A DNA stretch of 63,456 nt from Actinobacteria bacterium HGW-Actinobacteria-2 (GCA_002841335.1 PHEY01000010.1:1-63456), one strand, 5' to 3'; numbered from the stretch's first letter, positions 9,097-18,071 are shown. The notes: generated by a model from the letters alone, not told the origin. Translations and numbers: made by a program.

Positions 9097-9690
9097 GTGA
9101 GCCGTGCGAAACCGATGACGCCCGACGTGCGCCGACAGGCGATCGTCGCAGCAACCCTGCCCCTGCTCCTGGAGCAAGGCCCCGAGATCAGCACCAGCCA
9201 GATCGCCCAGGCGGCCGGGGTTGCCGAGGGCACGATCTTCCGCGCCTTCGACACCAAGGCCGACCTCATCCACGCCACCATTCACGCCGCCCTCGAACCG
9301 GTGGAGGCGCTGGCCGCGATCGAGGCGCTGAACCCCGCCGACACACTCGCCGAGCGCGTGATCGCGGTGTTCACCATCCTGAGTGCTCAGATCACCCGCA
9401 CCCGCACGCTGTTCGTCCATCTGGCTGGGGCCGGGTTCGGCCCGCACCGCCCACACCACCCCGGCCCCGATCCCAGCAAAGTCGACGGACGCCTGCGCAT
9501 GCTCCAGGCGACCACCGCCACCCTGACGCCCTACGCCGACGAACTACGCGTCCCGGTTGCCACCGCAGCCCAGCTGCTCAACGCCCTCGCCTTCGCCGCG
9601 AGCTTCGGCGCCACCACCGACGATCCCCCACCCACACCAGAAACACTGGCGAGCACCGTGCTGTACGGCATCGCCCAAGGAGAGAAATGA
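9097..9690 (+). CDS. TetR-family transcriptional repressor
   Basis: A protein of 197 residues with an N-terminal TetR HTH (ISTSQIAQAAGVAEGTIFRAFDTKADLI, given here only as a landmark spanning roughly residues 29-56) and a ligand-binding C-terminus. The GTG at 9097 is chosen because it lies 7 bases after a TATACT -10 box, giving a leaderless transcript; an in-frame ATG at 9115 is possible. A 20-bp palindrome overlaps the promoter. The stop overlaps the start of the following ABC gene (ATGA), so the repressor and both exporter halves form one operon. The inducer is probably an exported compound, which is inference. Confidence 0.88.
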   Translation: MSRAKPMTPDVRRQAIVAATLPLLLEQGPEISTSQIAQAAGVAEGTIFRAFDTKADLIHATIHAALEPVEALAAIEALNPADTLAERVIAVFTILSAQITRTRTLFVHLAGAGFGPHRPHHPGPDPSKVDGRLRMLQATTATLTPYADELRVPVATAAQLLNALAFAASFGATTDDPPPTPETLASTVLYGIAQGEK

Positions 9691-11417
9691 TCCGCCTACT
9701 CCGGCGCTACCTGCGTCCCTACGCCGGCTACCTGGCAGCCGTCCTCGGCCTGCAACTGGCACAGGCGATGGCTGCCCTGTTCCTGCCCAGCCTCAACGCG
9801 TCGATCATCGACAACGGTGTGGCCACCGGCAACACCGGCTACATCTGGGCCATCGGTGGGGTGATGCTGGTGGTCTCGCTGGTGCAGATCGCCGCCCAGA
9901 TCGGCGCCACCTGGTTCGGCTCCCGCTCGGCTATGGCCTTCGGACGCGACCTGCGCCAGGCCATCTTCGACCGCGCGTTGTCGTTCTCGGCCCGGGAGAT
10001 GAACTCCTTCGGCGCCCCCACCTTGATCACTCGCAACACCAACGACGTCCAGCAGCTGCAGATGCTGGTGCAGATGACCGCAACCATGATCATCTCCGCC
10101 CCGCTGATGATGGTCGGCGGCGTGGTGATGGCGCTGCGCGAGGATGTCGGCCTGAGCTGGCTGATCGTCGTCGCCGCCGGCACCCTCGGTGGTGTGATCG
10201 GCATTCTGGTCACCCAGACCCTGCCGCTGTTCAAGGCGATGCAGGTGCGCATCGACACCCTCAACCGGGTGATGCGCGAGTACCTGTCGGGCCTGCGGGT
10301 GATTCGCGCATTCGTCCGCGAACCAACCGAGACCCAGCGATTCGACCAGGCCAATCACGCACTGGCCGACACCGCCACCCGGATCGGTCGCCGGATGATG
10401 ACGATGTTCCCGGTGGTGTTCTTCGTGATGAACATCTCCAGCGTCGCGGTGGTCTGGTTCGGCGCCTTCCGGATCGCCTCCGGTGATCTGCAGGTCGGCC
10501 AGCTGACCGCCTATCTGGCCTACCTCACTCAGATCCTGATGAGCGTGATGATGTCCACGATGATCCTGATGATGGCTCCCCGGGCCGCCGTCGGCGCTGA
10601 GCGGATCAACCAGGTGCTGGGCACCGACAGCTCAGTGATGCCCCCGGTCAACCCGATCACCGACCTGACCATCCACGGCGAAGTGAGCTTCGACCACGTC
10701 AGCTTCACCTACCCCGGCGCGGCCCACCCGGTGCTGCAGGACGTCAGCTTCACCGCTCGTCCGGGCACCACCACGGCGATCATCGGCTCCACCGGTGCCG
10801 GCAAGACCACCTTGATCAGCCTGCTGCCGCGCCTGTTCGACGCCACCGCCGGAGTGGTCCGCGTCGACAACGTGGACGTCCGCGAGCTCGATCCCGATCT
10901 GCTCTGGGGACGGATCGGCCTGGTGCCGCAGCGTCCCTATCTCTTCAGTGGCACGGTGGCGTCCAACCTGCGCCTGGGTAACCCGGACGCCAGCGACGAC
11001 GAGCTGTGGCACGCCCTGGAGGTCGCCCAGGCCAAAGGCTTCGTCGAGCGCATGCCCGAGGGCCTGGACTCCCCGATCAGTCAGGGCGGCACCAACGTGT
11101 CCGGCGGCCAGCGACAACGTCTGGCGATCGCCCGGGCGCTGGTGCGCAAACCGGAGATCTACATCTTCGACGACGCCTTCTCCGCCCTCGACGTGGCCAC
11201 CGATGCCGCACTGCGCGAGCGGTTGGCCGGCGAGACCACCCAGGCCGCGGTGATCGTGGTGGCCCAGCGGGTCTCCACCATCCGCGAAGCCGACCAGATC
11301 GTCGTCCTCGACGACGGCGCGATCGTGGGCATCGGCACCCACGACGAACTCCTCGACACCTGTCAGACCTATGCCGAAATCGTTGACAGCCAGTTCAAGG
11401 CGGAGGCCGCGGCATGA
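9687..11417 (+). CDS. ABC exporter half-transporter A (TMD-NBD)
   Basis: A 576-residue type IV ABC exporter subunit. The first 310 residues form a six-helix membrane domain. The nucleotide-binding domain has Walker A GSTGAGKTT near residue 367, the signature VSGGQ near 471 and Walker B IYIFDD near 491. The Walker B ends in DD rather than DE, so the usual catalytic glutamate is replaced by aspartate (FDDAFSALD). That pattern marks the degenerate site of heterodimeric exporters such as TM287/288. The gene overlaps its neighbours on both sides by ATGA. It should pair with the next gene product to export drugs, lipids or peptides. Confidence 0.92.
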   Translation: MIRLLRRYLRPYAGYLAAVLGLQLAQAMAALFLPSLNASIIDNGVATGNTGYIWAIGGVMLVVSLVQIAAQIGATWFGSRSAMAFGRDLRQAIFDRALSFSAREMNSFGAPTLITRNTNDVQQLQMLVQMTATMIISAPLMMVGGVVMALREDVGLSWLIVVAAGTLGGVIGILVTQTLPLFKAMQVRIDTLNRVMREYLSGLRVIRAFVREPTETQRFDQANHALADTATRIGRRMMTMFPVVFFVMNISSVAVVWFGAFRIASGDLQVGQLTAYLAYLTQILMSVMMSTMILMMAPRAAVGAERINQVLGTDSSVMPPVNPITDLTIHGEVSFDHVSFTYPGAAHPVLQDVSFTARPGTTTAIIGSTGAGKTTLISLLPRLFDATAGVVRVDNVDVRELDPDLLWGRIGLVPQRPYLFSGTVASNLRLGNPDASDDELWHALEVAQAKGFVERMPEGLDSPISQGGTNVSGGQRQRLAIARALVRKPEIYIFDDAFSALDVATDAALRERLAGETTQAAVIVVAQRVSTIREADQIVVLDDGAIVGIGTHDELLDTCQTYAEIVDSQFKAEAAA

Positions 11418-13333
11418 GTAACCCCACCCAGACCCCTGAGATCACCGCCGACGTGCCCGTCGCCGAGGTTGCCGAGCCGAAGAAGGCCAACGAACGACCC
11501 AAGTACGGCCCCCAGCGCGGACCGGGGCCGATGGGTCACGGCCAGGGCACCGGCGAGAAGGCGGTCAACTTCGTTCCGTCACTGAAGCGCCTGCTGGGCC
11601 ACTTGCGTCCCGAGCTGCCCTGGATCATCACCGTGTTGGTGATGGTGATCGTGTCCACCACGCTGATGTCGGTCGGCCCGGCCGTGCTGGGCCAGGCGAC
11701 CAACATCATCTACGACGCGGTCGTGGTCAACAAGGTGGGCATCGACTTCACCGCCTTGAGCAACACCGTCCTGCTGGCCCTGGGGCTGTACGTGGCCGCC
11801 GGTCTGCTGTCGTGGACCAGTGGCCTGATCATCAACTCGATCGTGCAGCGCTCGGTCTACCGGCTGCGCGCTCAGGTGAGCGACAAGCTCGGACGGCTGC
11901 CGCTGCGCTACTTCGACGGCCAGCCCCGTGGCGAGCTGCTCAGCCGCGTGACCAACGACGTGGACAACATCTCCCAGTCGTTGCAGCAGACGCTGGCGCA
12001 GATCCTGACCAACCTGTTCACCTTGATCACCGTGGTGATCATGATGTTCTACGTCTCCTGGGTGCTGGCGCTGGTGGCGCTGATCACCATCCCGATCGTG
12101 ATGATGCTGGCGATGGCGATCGGTAAGCGCTCGCAGAAGCTGTTCGCCAAGACGTGGAAGGCCACCGGCGAACTCAACGGCCAGATCGAAGAGGCCTACA
12201 CCGGCCACGAACTGGTGACCGTGTTCGGGCGGCGCCGCGAGATCGGTGAGCAGTTCCGCGCCAAGAATGAGGAACTGTTCGCAGCCGCCTTCGGCGCCCA
12301 GTTCATCTCGGGCATCATCATGCCGGTCATGTTCTTCGTCGGGAACCTGAACTACGTGGTGATTGCCGTTGTCGGAGGCCTGATGGTCACCGGCGGCACG
12401 CTCACCATCGGCGCGGTGCAGGCGTTCATCCAGTACAGCCGGATGTTCACCCAGCCGATCACCTCCCTGGCGTCGATGGCCAACCTGCTGCAGTCGGGCG
12501 TGGCTTCGGCCGAGCGCGTCTTCGAGGTGCTGGACGCCACCGAGGAGACCGAGGATGCCGACGGCGTCCTGGGCACGGTGCTGGGCCGGGTGGAGTTCGA
12601 CAACATCGCGTTCTCCTACACCCCCGACAAGCCGCTGATCACCGATTTGAGCCTGGTCGCCGAGCCCGGCTCGACAGTGGCGATCGTGGGCCCCACGGGT
12701 GCGGGCAAGACCACTTTGGTGAACCTGATCCTGCGGTTCTACGAGGTGCAGTCCGGCCGGATCACCCTCGACGGGGTGGACATCACCAGCATCCCGCGAC
12801 GCGCATTGCGCGGAAAGATCGGGATGGTGCTGCAGGACACCTGGCTGTTCGGCGGATCGATTCGCGACAACATCGCCTACGGCCGCCAGGACGCCACCGA
12901 GGACGAGATTCTCGCCGCAGCCAAGGCCACCTATGTCGACCGCTTCGTCCATTCGCTTCCCGATGGCTACGACACGGTGATCAACGAGGAGGCGTCGAAC
13001 CTGTCGGCCGGCGAGAAGCAGCTGATCACCATCGCCCGGGCGTTCCTGGCCGATCCGGCGATTCTGATCCTCGACGAGGCCACCAGCTCGGTCGACACCC
13101 GTACCGAGGTGCTCGTCCAGCAGGCCATGAAGAAGCTGCGGACTGATCGCACCAGCTTCGTGATCGCCCACCGGTTGAGCACGATCCGAGACGCCGACAC
13201 CATCTTGGTGATGGAGAACGGCGCAATCGTCGAGCAGGGCTCGCACGATGAACTGCTGGCCACCGAGGGCGCCTACTACCGGCTCTACCAGGCCCAGTTC
13301 GCCGCCGCCCTGGTGGACGACGACGCCGCCTGA
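11414..13333 (+). CDS. ABC exporter half-transporter B (TMD-NBD)
   Basis: A 639-residue partner subunit with about 55 extra N-terminal residues rich in Pro, Gly and Lys before the membrane domain. The NBD carries Walker A GPTGAGKTT near residue 426, signature LSAGEKQ near 530 and Walker B ILILDEATSSVD near 551. This half keeps the DE catalytic glutamate missing from the partner, so the pair has one canonical and one degenerate ATP site. The signature motif is LSAGE instead of LSGGQ, which is common in this half. Translation is coupled to the previous gene through a four-base overlap. A long hairpin follows the stop. Confidence 0.92.
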   Translation: MSNPTQTPEITADVPVAEVAEPKKANERPKYGPQRGPGPMGHGQGTGEKAVNFVPSLKRLLGHLRPELPWIITVLVMVIVSTTLMSVGPAVLGQATNIIYDAVVVNKVGIDFTALSNTVLLALGLYVAAGLLSWTSGLIINSIVQRSVYRLRAQVSDKLGRLPLRYFDGQPRGELLSRVTNDVDNISQSLQQTLAQILTNLFTLITVVIMMFYVSWVLALVALITIPIVMMLAMAIGKRSQKLFAKTWKATGELNGQIEEAYTGHELVTVFGRRREIGEQFRAKNEELFAAAFGAQFISGIIMPVMFFVGNLNYVVIAVVGGLMVTGGTLTIGAVQAFIQYSRMFTQPITSLASMANLLQSGVASAERVFEVLDATEETEDADGVLGTVLGRVEFDNIAFSYTPDKPLITDLSLVAEPGSTVAIVGPTGAGKTTLVNLILRFYEVQSGRITLDGVDITSIPRRALRGKIGMVLQDTWLFGGSIRDNIAYGRQDATEDEILAAAKATYVDRFVHSLPDGYDTVINEEASNLSAGEKQLITIARAFLADPAILILDEATSSVDTRTEVLVQQAMKKLRTDRTSFVIAHRLSTIRDADTILVMENGAIVEQGSHDELLATEGAYYRLYQAQFAAALVDDDAA

Positions 13334-13350
13334 GCAACATCGGGGACACC

Positions 13351-13407
13351 GGGGACGGTTCCTGCTCTCCCTGGTTCAGGGTGGGTGGGACAGCAGGAAC
13401 CGTCCCC
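13351..13407. repeat. 16-bp perfect inverted repeat after the exporter operon
   Basis: GGGGACGGTTCCTGCT at 13351-13366 is matched by its exact reverse complement at 13392-13407, with a 25-base loop. It lies 17 bases after the exporter stop and could end transcription, but there is no T-run and the arms look like a dispersed palindromic element. Confidence 0.65.
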
Positions 13408-13449
13408 GCGTCCCACCCGCGCCGCAGAGGCCGGAGCTAGGCTGCGGCC

Positions 13450-14535
13450 ATGGAGCGCACCTGGCGAATCGGTGAAGTGGCCGATCGCACCGGGCTGAGC
13501 CGACGCACGCTGCGGCACTACGACGACCTCGGCCTGTTGGTGCCGTCGGCTCGCAGTTGGAGCGACTATCGGCTCTACGACGCCGCTGATCTGCTGCGGC
13601 TGTTGCAGATTCAGAACTTGAAGGCACTCGGGCTCAGCCTGAGTGAGATCGCCGAGGCGTTGAGCGACTCCACCCTGGACGCCACCGCCACTTTGCGCGG
13701 CCATCTGGAGGTGCTGACCGAGCGGATCGCCGTCGAGCAGCGCCTGGCCGATCGGCTCCGCGCCCTGGCCGATGCCGCCGATCGCAGTTGGGACGAGGTG
13801 CTGGAGGCCATCGCCATGACCCGACTCAGTTCCCACGCCAATCCCGTCGCACGGCTGCGCGCGGCCCTGATACCGGACGGACGCAGCACCGAAGAACTGT
13901 TCTCCGCACTGGAGATCGAGGACGACCCCGGCGTCCAGGAGGGGCTGGTCTGGGCTTTGGCCGGACGGCCGGGCGCCGCAACCATGGCCCGGTCCCAACT
14001 CACCACCGCCGAGCCACGGCTTCGCCCCCTGCTGATTCGGCTGTTGCGCAAGGCCGCAGACCGTGACGCAGTGCCGCTGCTGGTGGACCTGCTCGACGAC
14101 GCCGATCCGGCCACGGTCCTCGCGGCAGTGGCCGCCCTGCGACAACTGCCCGATCCACGCGCCGCGGCACCGCTGGCCGGCCTGCTCGGTGGCGGGGTGG
14201 TCACCGACGCCGACCTCAGCGACGCCCTGGTGGACATCGGCCCGGACGCAGCGGCGGCGGTGCTGCCGCGGCTCGACTCGGCCAGCGCGGACGTCCGGCT
14301 GGCTGCGGTGGAGACGCTCGGCGCCATCGCAGCAACCCACCAGCTGGAGCCCGAGACGGCTTCGACCTCGCTGGCCGGCCTCGACCGGGCCGCCGACGAT
14401 CCCGTCCTGGCGGTGCGGCGGGCCGCGTTGGTGGCCCTGGCCGAGTTCGACGCGGACGGATACGCCCGCATTGCCGCCCGGCAGACCGATGCCGAGGTAG
14501 GCAACCTCGCCCAGCGACTTCTGCAATTGCGCTGA
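13450..14535 (+). CDS. MerR-family regulator with C-terminal HEAT repeats
   Basis: A protein of 361 residues. The N-terminal MerR winged helix (RIGEVADRTGLSRRTLRHYD) is followed by a dimerisation helix at about 85-115 and then roughly 220 residues of alpha-helical HEAT/PBS-lyase-type repeats (for example AVPLLVDLLDDADPATVLAA) up to the end. The HEAT part probably binds a protein or a large ligand in place of the small effector domain usual for MerR. A TAGGCT box at 13438-13443 is followed after six bases by the ATG, so the message is probably leaderless. No clear target gene adjoins; the next gene encodes an unrelated secreted esterase. Confidence 0.85.
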   Translation: MERTWRIGEVADRTGLSRRTLRHYDDLGLLVPSARSWSDYRLYDAADLLRLLQIQNLKALGLSLSEIAEALSDSTLDATATLRGHLEVLTERIAVEQRLADRLRALADAADRSWDEVLEAIAMTRLSSHANPVARLRAALIPDGRSTEELFSALEIEDDPGVQEGLVWALAGRPGAATMARSQLTTAEPRLRPLLIRLLRKAADRDAVPLLVDLLDDADPATVLAAVAALRQLPDPRAAAPLAGLLGGGVVTDADLSDALVDIGPDAAAAVLPRLDSASADVRLAAVETLGAIAATHQLEPETASTSLAGLDRAADDPVLAVRRAALVALAEFDADGYARIAARQTDAEVGNLAQRLLQLR

Positions 14536-14567
14536 TTGACACCGCCGACGCCCCCGCGGATCATCGA

Positions 14568-15500
14568 ATGGTGCAGTTACTCACAGGATCACGCCTGGTG
14601 GCGGTGACCGTCGCCGTGGCGTTGGCTCTGGTTGCCGCACCGGCCACCCCGTCCGCTCGAGCCGAGGTCACACCGCAGGGACTTGGCGGAATGGCGTTCT
14701 ACGAGGCGGTCGTCCCGTCGGCGAGTTTGGGCCAGGTGAACGTCCGGATCGCGGTCCCCCCGGGCACGGCACCGAGCGGCGGCTGGCCGGTGCTCTACCT
14801 GCTGCACGGGTCGAGCAACAGCGCCAATGGCAACCGCTACGTGTGGGAGGGGCAGTTCCCCGACCTGTTTCCCCTGGCCGCCCGCGACGGGGTGATGCTG
14901 GTGATGCCCGAGGGCGGCAAGGCCGGCTATTACTCCAACTGGAAGTCCGGTCCGACCTGGGAGACCTTCCACGTGAGCGAACTCCCGTCCTACCTGAGGA
15001 CCCACTTCCCGGTGAACTCCTCCCGGCAGGCGATCGCCGGCTACTCCATGGGCGGCTTCGGCGCACTCAGCTACGCCGCCCGCCATCCCGGACGGTATCG
15101 CGCGGTGGTGGCCCTCAGCCCGGTGGCCGATCCGCTGCGCAACCCGAGCATCGTGTTGAACGACCTGCGTGCCGCGGGCGCATCGAAGTACAACCTGTGG
15201 GGGAACTCGAAGACCAAATCCGGTAAAGCCACCTGGAAGTCGCACGACCCGTACTACCGGGCCAAGGGGCTGCGCGGGACTTATCTATATCTGTACGCCG
15301 GCAAGAATGGCGGGACGCTGGAGGACGCACTGCGCGCGCAGACCATCAAGGTGGTCAAGAAGCTGAAGTCACTGGGCACCAAGAAGCTCTCGATCAGGCT
15401 CAGCCACCACACCGGCACCAACGGCACCCACAACTACCGGTACTGGGCGCCCAAACTCGCCGCCGCATGGCCCGGGGTTGCCGCCGCGCTCCACCGCTGA
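14568..15500 (+). CDS. Secreted esterase, alpha/beta hydrolase fold
   Basis: A 310-residue protein with a Sec signal peptide (hydrophobic stretch about 9-25, ending PSARA) and an esterase D/tributyrin-esterase-like domain. The nucleophile elbow is GYSMGGFG, and an oxyanion-region LLHGSS lies near residue 85. The C-terminal third is unusually lysine-rich (NSKTKSGKATWKSHD), like other secreted proteins further along the window. It probably hydrolyses acyl or acetyl esters outside the cell, perhaps on polysaccharides or lipids. ATG 14568 is used; GTG at the second codon is equally possible, and no ribosome binding site is clear. Confidence 0.85.
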   Translation: MVQLLTGSRLVAVTVAVALALVAAPATPSARAEVTPQGLGGMAFYEAVVPSASLGQVNVRIAVPPGTAPSGGWPVLYLLHGSSNSANGNRYVWEGQFPDLFPLAARDGVMLVMPEGGKAGYYSNWKSGPTWETFHVSELPSYLRTHFPVNSSRQAIAGYSMGGFGALSYAARHPGRYRAVVALSPVADPLRNPSIVLNDLRAAGASKYNLWGNSKTKSGKATWKSHDPYYRAKGLRGTYLYLYAGKNGGTLEDALRAQTIKVVKKLKSLGTKKLSIRLSHHTGTNGTHNYRYWAPKLAAAWPGVAAALHR

Positions 15501-15512
15501 GAGCGACGGACG

Positions 15513-16100
15513 TCAGCGCGTCGCCGCACGGGTGGTGCCCGAGCCGCGGATCAGCTCAGTGATCGCCACCACGGCGGCGACCAGATCGTCACGGGTGGCC
15601 GCCTGCTCCCCCGGCTTCAGGTCGACCAGAATCTCCCCGCCCGGTTCGATCTGCGCCCGCTTCACCGCCTTCACCGTGTCTGCGCCTTGCCGCCGCAGCG
15701 CGACATTCAGCTCGTGCGGGCTGATCCCCATCCGGGCCAGGGCTCGTTCATCGACGTGTCCGTCGACGACCAGGCTGGACGACTTGCCCAACAGGAGGCG
15801 CCGCATCCGCGGACCGCTCTCGGCGATCCGGTCGAGGATCGCGTTGAAGCCGATCAGCACCGCCGCCCCGAGCAACCCACCCAGCAGTGAGTTGTCCGGA
15901 CCGATGATCGCGTTCTGCACCACATTGCTCAACAACAGCACGACCACCAGGTCGAGCGAGTTCATCTGCGCCATCAATCGCTTGCCCGCCACCCGGATCA
16001 GGATCGCGATCGCCAGGTACACCACCACCGTGCGCGCCAGCTTCTCCCAGACCGAGATATCGATGGCCAGGTAGGGCAGAAGCCAATCAGGAAGATTCAT
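15513..16100 (-). CDS. DUF421 (YetF-like) membrane protein
   Basis: A 195-residue protein with three membrane segments in the first 90 residues and a cytoplasmic C-terminal domain containing SSLVVDGHVDERALARMGIS, the pattern of the DUF421/YetF family. The family's function is not established; members are linked to envelope and spore physiology in Firmicutes. The start MNLPDW at 16100 is chosen over the longer frame because it gives the short periplasmic N-terminus usual for the family. The gene is convergent with the secreted esterase gene (12 bases apart) and lies downstream of the BlaI-like gene on the same strand. Confidence 0.85.
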   Translation of the reverse strand: MNLPDWLLPYLAIDISVWEKLARTVVVYLAIAILIRVAGKRLMAQMNSLDLVVVLLLSNVVQNAIIGPDNSLLGGLLGAAVLIGFNAILDRIAESGPRMRRLLLGKSSSLVVDGHVDERALARMGISPHELNVALRRQGADTVKAVKRAQIEPGGEILVDLKPGEQAATRDDLVAAVVAITELIRGSGTTRAATR

Positions 16101-16180
16101 GGGCGAACGGTAGCGGTCCCACACCCCTCAGCGGCAGGGTCTGACGGGGGTCAGGCGTACCGACCTGTAAGACGGTCAGG

Positions 16181-16504
16181 TCAGCGAAATGCCCGGTTCA
16201 CGGTGTCCAGTACCTCGATGCGCGCAGCCGGTTCGAGGGCCTGCAATGTGGCGATCACCGAGGCCGACAACTCCGCGGTCTGGGACCGGGCCGGACGGTA
16301 CAGCCAGGCCCGTCCTTCGAGATGTCGCGTAGCCAAACCCTTTTTCGCTAGGCGATCCAGAACGGTCATCACGGTGGTGTAGGCGAGGTCGCGTTGCCGG
16401 GCCAACTCGTCGTGGACCTCACGTACGGACACTGCGTCCGGGCGCGACCACAGGATGCCCATGACCGCGTGCTCAAGCTCTCCCGGGACTGCCATGGCGA
16501 ACAT
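16181..16504 (-). CDS. BlaI/MecI/CopY-family transcriptional repressor
   Basis: A 107-residue winged-helix repressor with the family pattern GELEHAVMGILW near the N-terminus and AYTTVMTVLDRLAKKGL in the recognition region, followed by a short C-terminal dimerisation helix. ATG 16504 is used; ATG 16495 is an equal alternative. The gene is divergent from cydA with only 49 bases between the two starts, and a dyad lies there. Unlike mecI/blaI systems, no BlaR1/MecR1-like sensor protease is adjacent, which is common in actinobacteria. Control of the bd oxidase operon is inferred from the arrangement. Confidence 0.85.
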   Translation of the reverse strand: MFAMAVPGELEHAVMGILWSRPDAVSVREVHDELARQRDLAYTTVMTVLDRLAKKGLATRHLEGRAWLYRPARSQTAELSASVIATLQALEPAARIEVLDTVNRAFR

Positions 16505-16523
16505 GCTAAAGCAAAGATTGCAG

Positions 16524-16541
16524 ACTACGACAGCCAGTAGT
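16524..16541. promoter_or_regulatory. Candidate BlaI-type operator between blaI-like gene and cydA
   Basis: ACTAC (16524-16528) and GTAGT (16537-16541) form a dyad with eight bases between them, lying between the divergent starts. The ACTAC/GTAGT core resembles the TAC/GTA half-sites known for BlaI-type repressors. It is close enough to both starts to control both genes. Confidence 0.55.
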
Positions 16542-16553
16542 AGATTGCGCGCC

Positions 16554-18071
16554 ATGAGCGCGGAAACCCTTGCCAGATGGCAGTTCGGTATTACCACCGT
16601 GTACCACTTCCTGTTCGTGCCCATCACCATCGCCCTCTCGATGCTGGTGGCCATCCTTCAGACGCTGTGGTACCGGTCAGGGGAGGAGAAGTTCCTCCAG
16701 CTGACCAAATTCTACGGAAAGTTGTTCCTGATCAACTTCGCTATGGGCGTTGTGACGGGCATCGTGCAGGAGTTCCAGTTCGGTCTGAACTGGTCTGAGT
16801 ACTCCCGCTTCGTCGGCGACATCTTCGGCGCACCGCTGGCCATGGAGGCACTGATCGCCTTCTTCCTCGAGTCGGTGTTCCTGGGCATGTGGATCTTCGG
16901 TTGGGATCGTCTCCCCAAGAAGGTGCACCTGACCTCGATTTGGCTGGGCGCCAGCGGCACCCTGATCTCGGCGATCTTCATCCTGGCGGCAAACTCCTGG
17001 ATGCAGAACCCGACCGGTTCCGACTTCAACGCTGAGAACCTGCGGGCCCAGACCGACGGCCTGGCCGGCATCGTCGGCGTCGTGCTGAACCCGGTCAACC
17101 TGGCCACCCTGCCCCACGTGATCTCCGGTGCGTGGCTCACCGCCGGCGGCGTGATTCTGGGTGTGGCCGGCTGGAGCCTGGTGAAGGCCGTCAAGGCTGG
17201 TTCGGCCGATGTCGACACCTGGCGCTGGGCCACCAAGTTCGGCGCCTGGGTCATGATCGTGGCCGGCGTTGCAGTGGTCATCACCGGTGACTTCCAGGGC
17301 AAGGCCGTCACCTCCGAGCAGCCGATCAAGATGGCTGCCGCCGAGGGTCTGTGCAAGTCCGAAAAGGCGGCCGGCTTCTCGCTGGTCTACTTCGGTGGCG
17401 ACTGCACCAAGGCCGACACCGTTGGCCTGATCACCGTCCCGGGCGTGTTCTCGTTCCTGGGTAAGGGCGATGTCAACTCCGAGATGCAGGGCCTGCGGGA
17501 CCTGACCAAGACCGCCTACGACACCGGCTACGTCCGCGACGAGGCCGGCTCGACCAAGCTGCAGAAGTCTCAGGCTGGTGCGGTGAAGGAGTTCTTCCAG
17601 AAGAACTACAAGGCCGACGAGGCTCTGACTGAACTGGCCCCGAGCATCGGTGTCACCTTCTGGAGCTTCCGGATCATGATGCTGTTCGGCTTCATCGCCA
17701 TCGCGATCGGCGCCTGGGCCCTGCTGGCCACCAGCAAGGGCAAGAACCCGAAGGGTGGTTCGCTGTGGACCGCAGCCATGATCGCTGCGCCGCTGCTGCC
17801 GCTGTTCGCGAACAGCTTCGGCTGGATCTTCGCCGAGATGGGTCGTCAGCCGTTCATTGTGTACGGCGTGCTGCCCACCGCTGCGGCAGTCTCCCCGGGC
17901 GTCAGCGCCCTGGAGGTTGGCCTCACCATGGTGCTGTTCACCCTGATCTACGGCGCCCTCGCGGTGGTCGAAGTCGGGCTGCTGCTGCACTTCATCAAGA
18001 AGGGACTGCCGGAAGTCGAGGAACCCAAGGTTCTCACCGACGACGACGCTCCCCTGAGCTTCGCGTACTGA
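16554..18071 (+). CDS. cydA: Cytochrome bd ubiquinol/menaquinol oxidase subunit I
   Basis: A 505-residue integral membrane subunit of cytochrome bd, which oxidises menaquinol and reduces O2 to water with high affinity. His near residue 18 (QFGITTVYHF) is the expected haem ligand. HVISGAW near 185 carries the second haem histidine, and the methionine ligand is likely in FWSFRIMMLFG. The conserved C-terminal quinol-site motif reads FGWIFAEMGRQPF, with Phe where most homologues have Trp (GRQPW). ATG 16554 gives the standard N-terminus MSAETLARWQF. It is the first gene of cydA-cydB-cydDC, with a BlaI-like repressor divergent from it. Confidence 0.97.
   Translation: MSAETLARWQFGITTVYHFLFVPITIALSMLVAILQTLWYRSGEEKFLQLTKFYGKLFLINFAMGVVTGIVQEFQFGLNWSEYSRFVGDIFGAPLAMEALIAFFLESVFLGMWIFGWDRLPKKVHLTSIWLGASGTLISAIFILAANSWMQNPTGSDFNAENLRAQTDGLAGIVGVVLNPVNLATLPHVISGAWLTAGGVILGVAGWSLVKAVKAGSADVDTWRWATKFGAWVMIVAGVAVVITGDFQGKAVTSEQPIKMAAAEGLCKSEKAAGFSLVYFGGDCTKADTVGLITVPGVFSFLGKGDVNSEMQGLRDLTKTAYDTGYVRDEAGSTKLQKSQAGAVKEFFQKNYKADEALTELAPSIGVTFWSFRIMMLFGFIAIAIGAWALLATSKGKNPKGGSLWTAAMIAAPLLPLFANSFGWIFAEMGRQPFIVYGVLPTAAAVSPGVSALEVGLTMVLFTLIYGALAVVEVGLLLHFIKKGLPEVEEPKVLTDDDAPLSFAY

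Noticed and set aside
9072-9686. Long open frame continuing upstream of the first ABC exporter gene
   Set aside because: It lies in a second frame over the TetR gene; the ABC homology starts at the ATG 9687, which overlaps the TetR stop.
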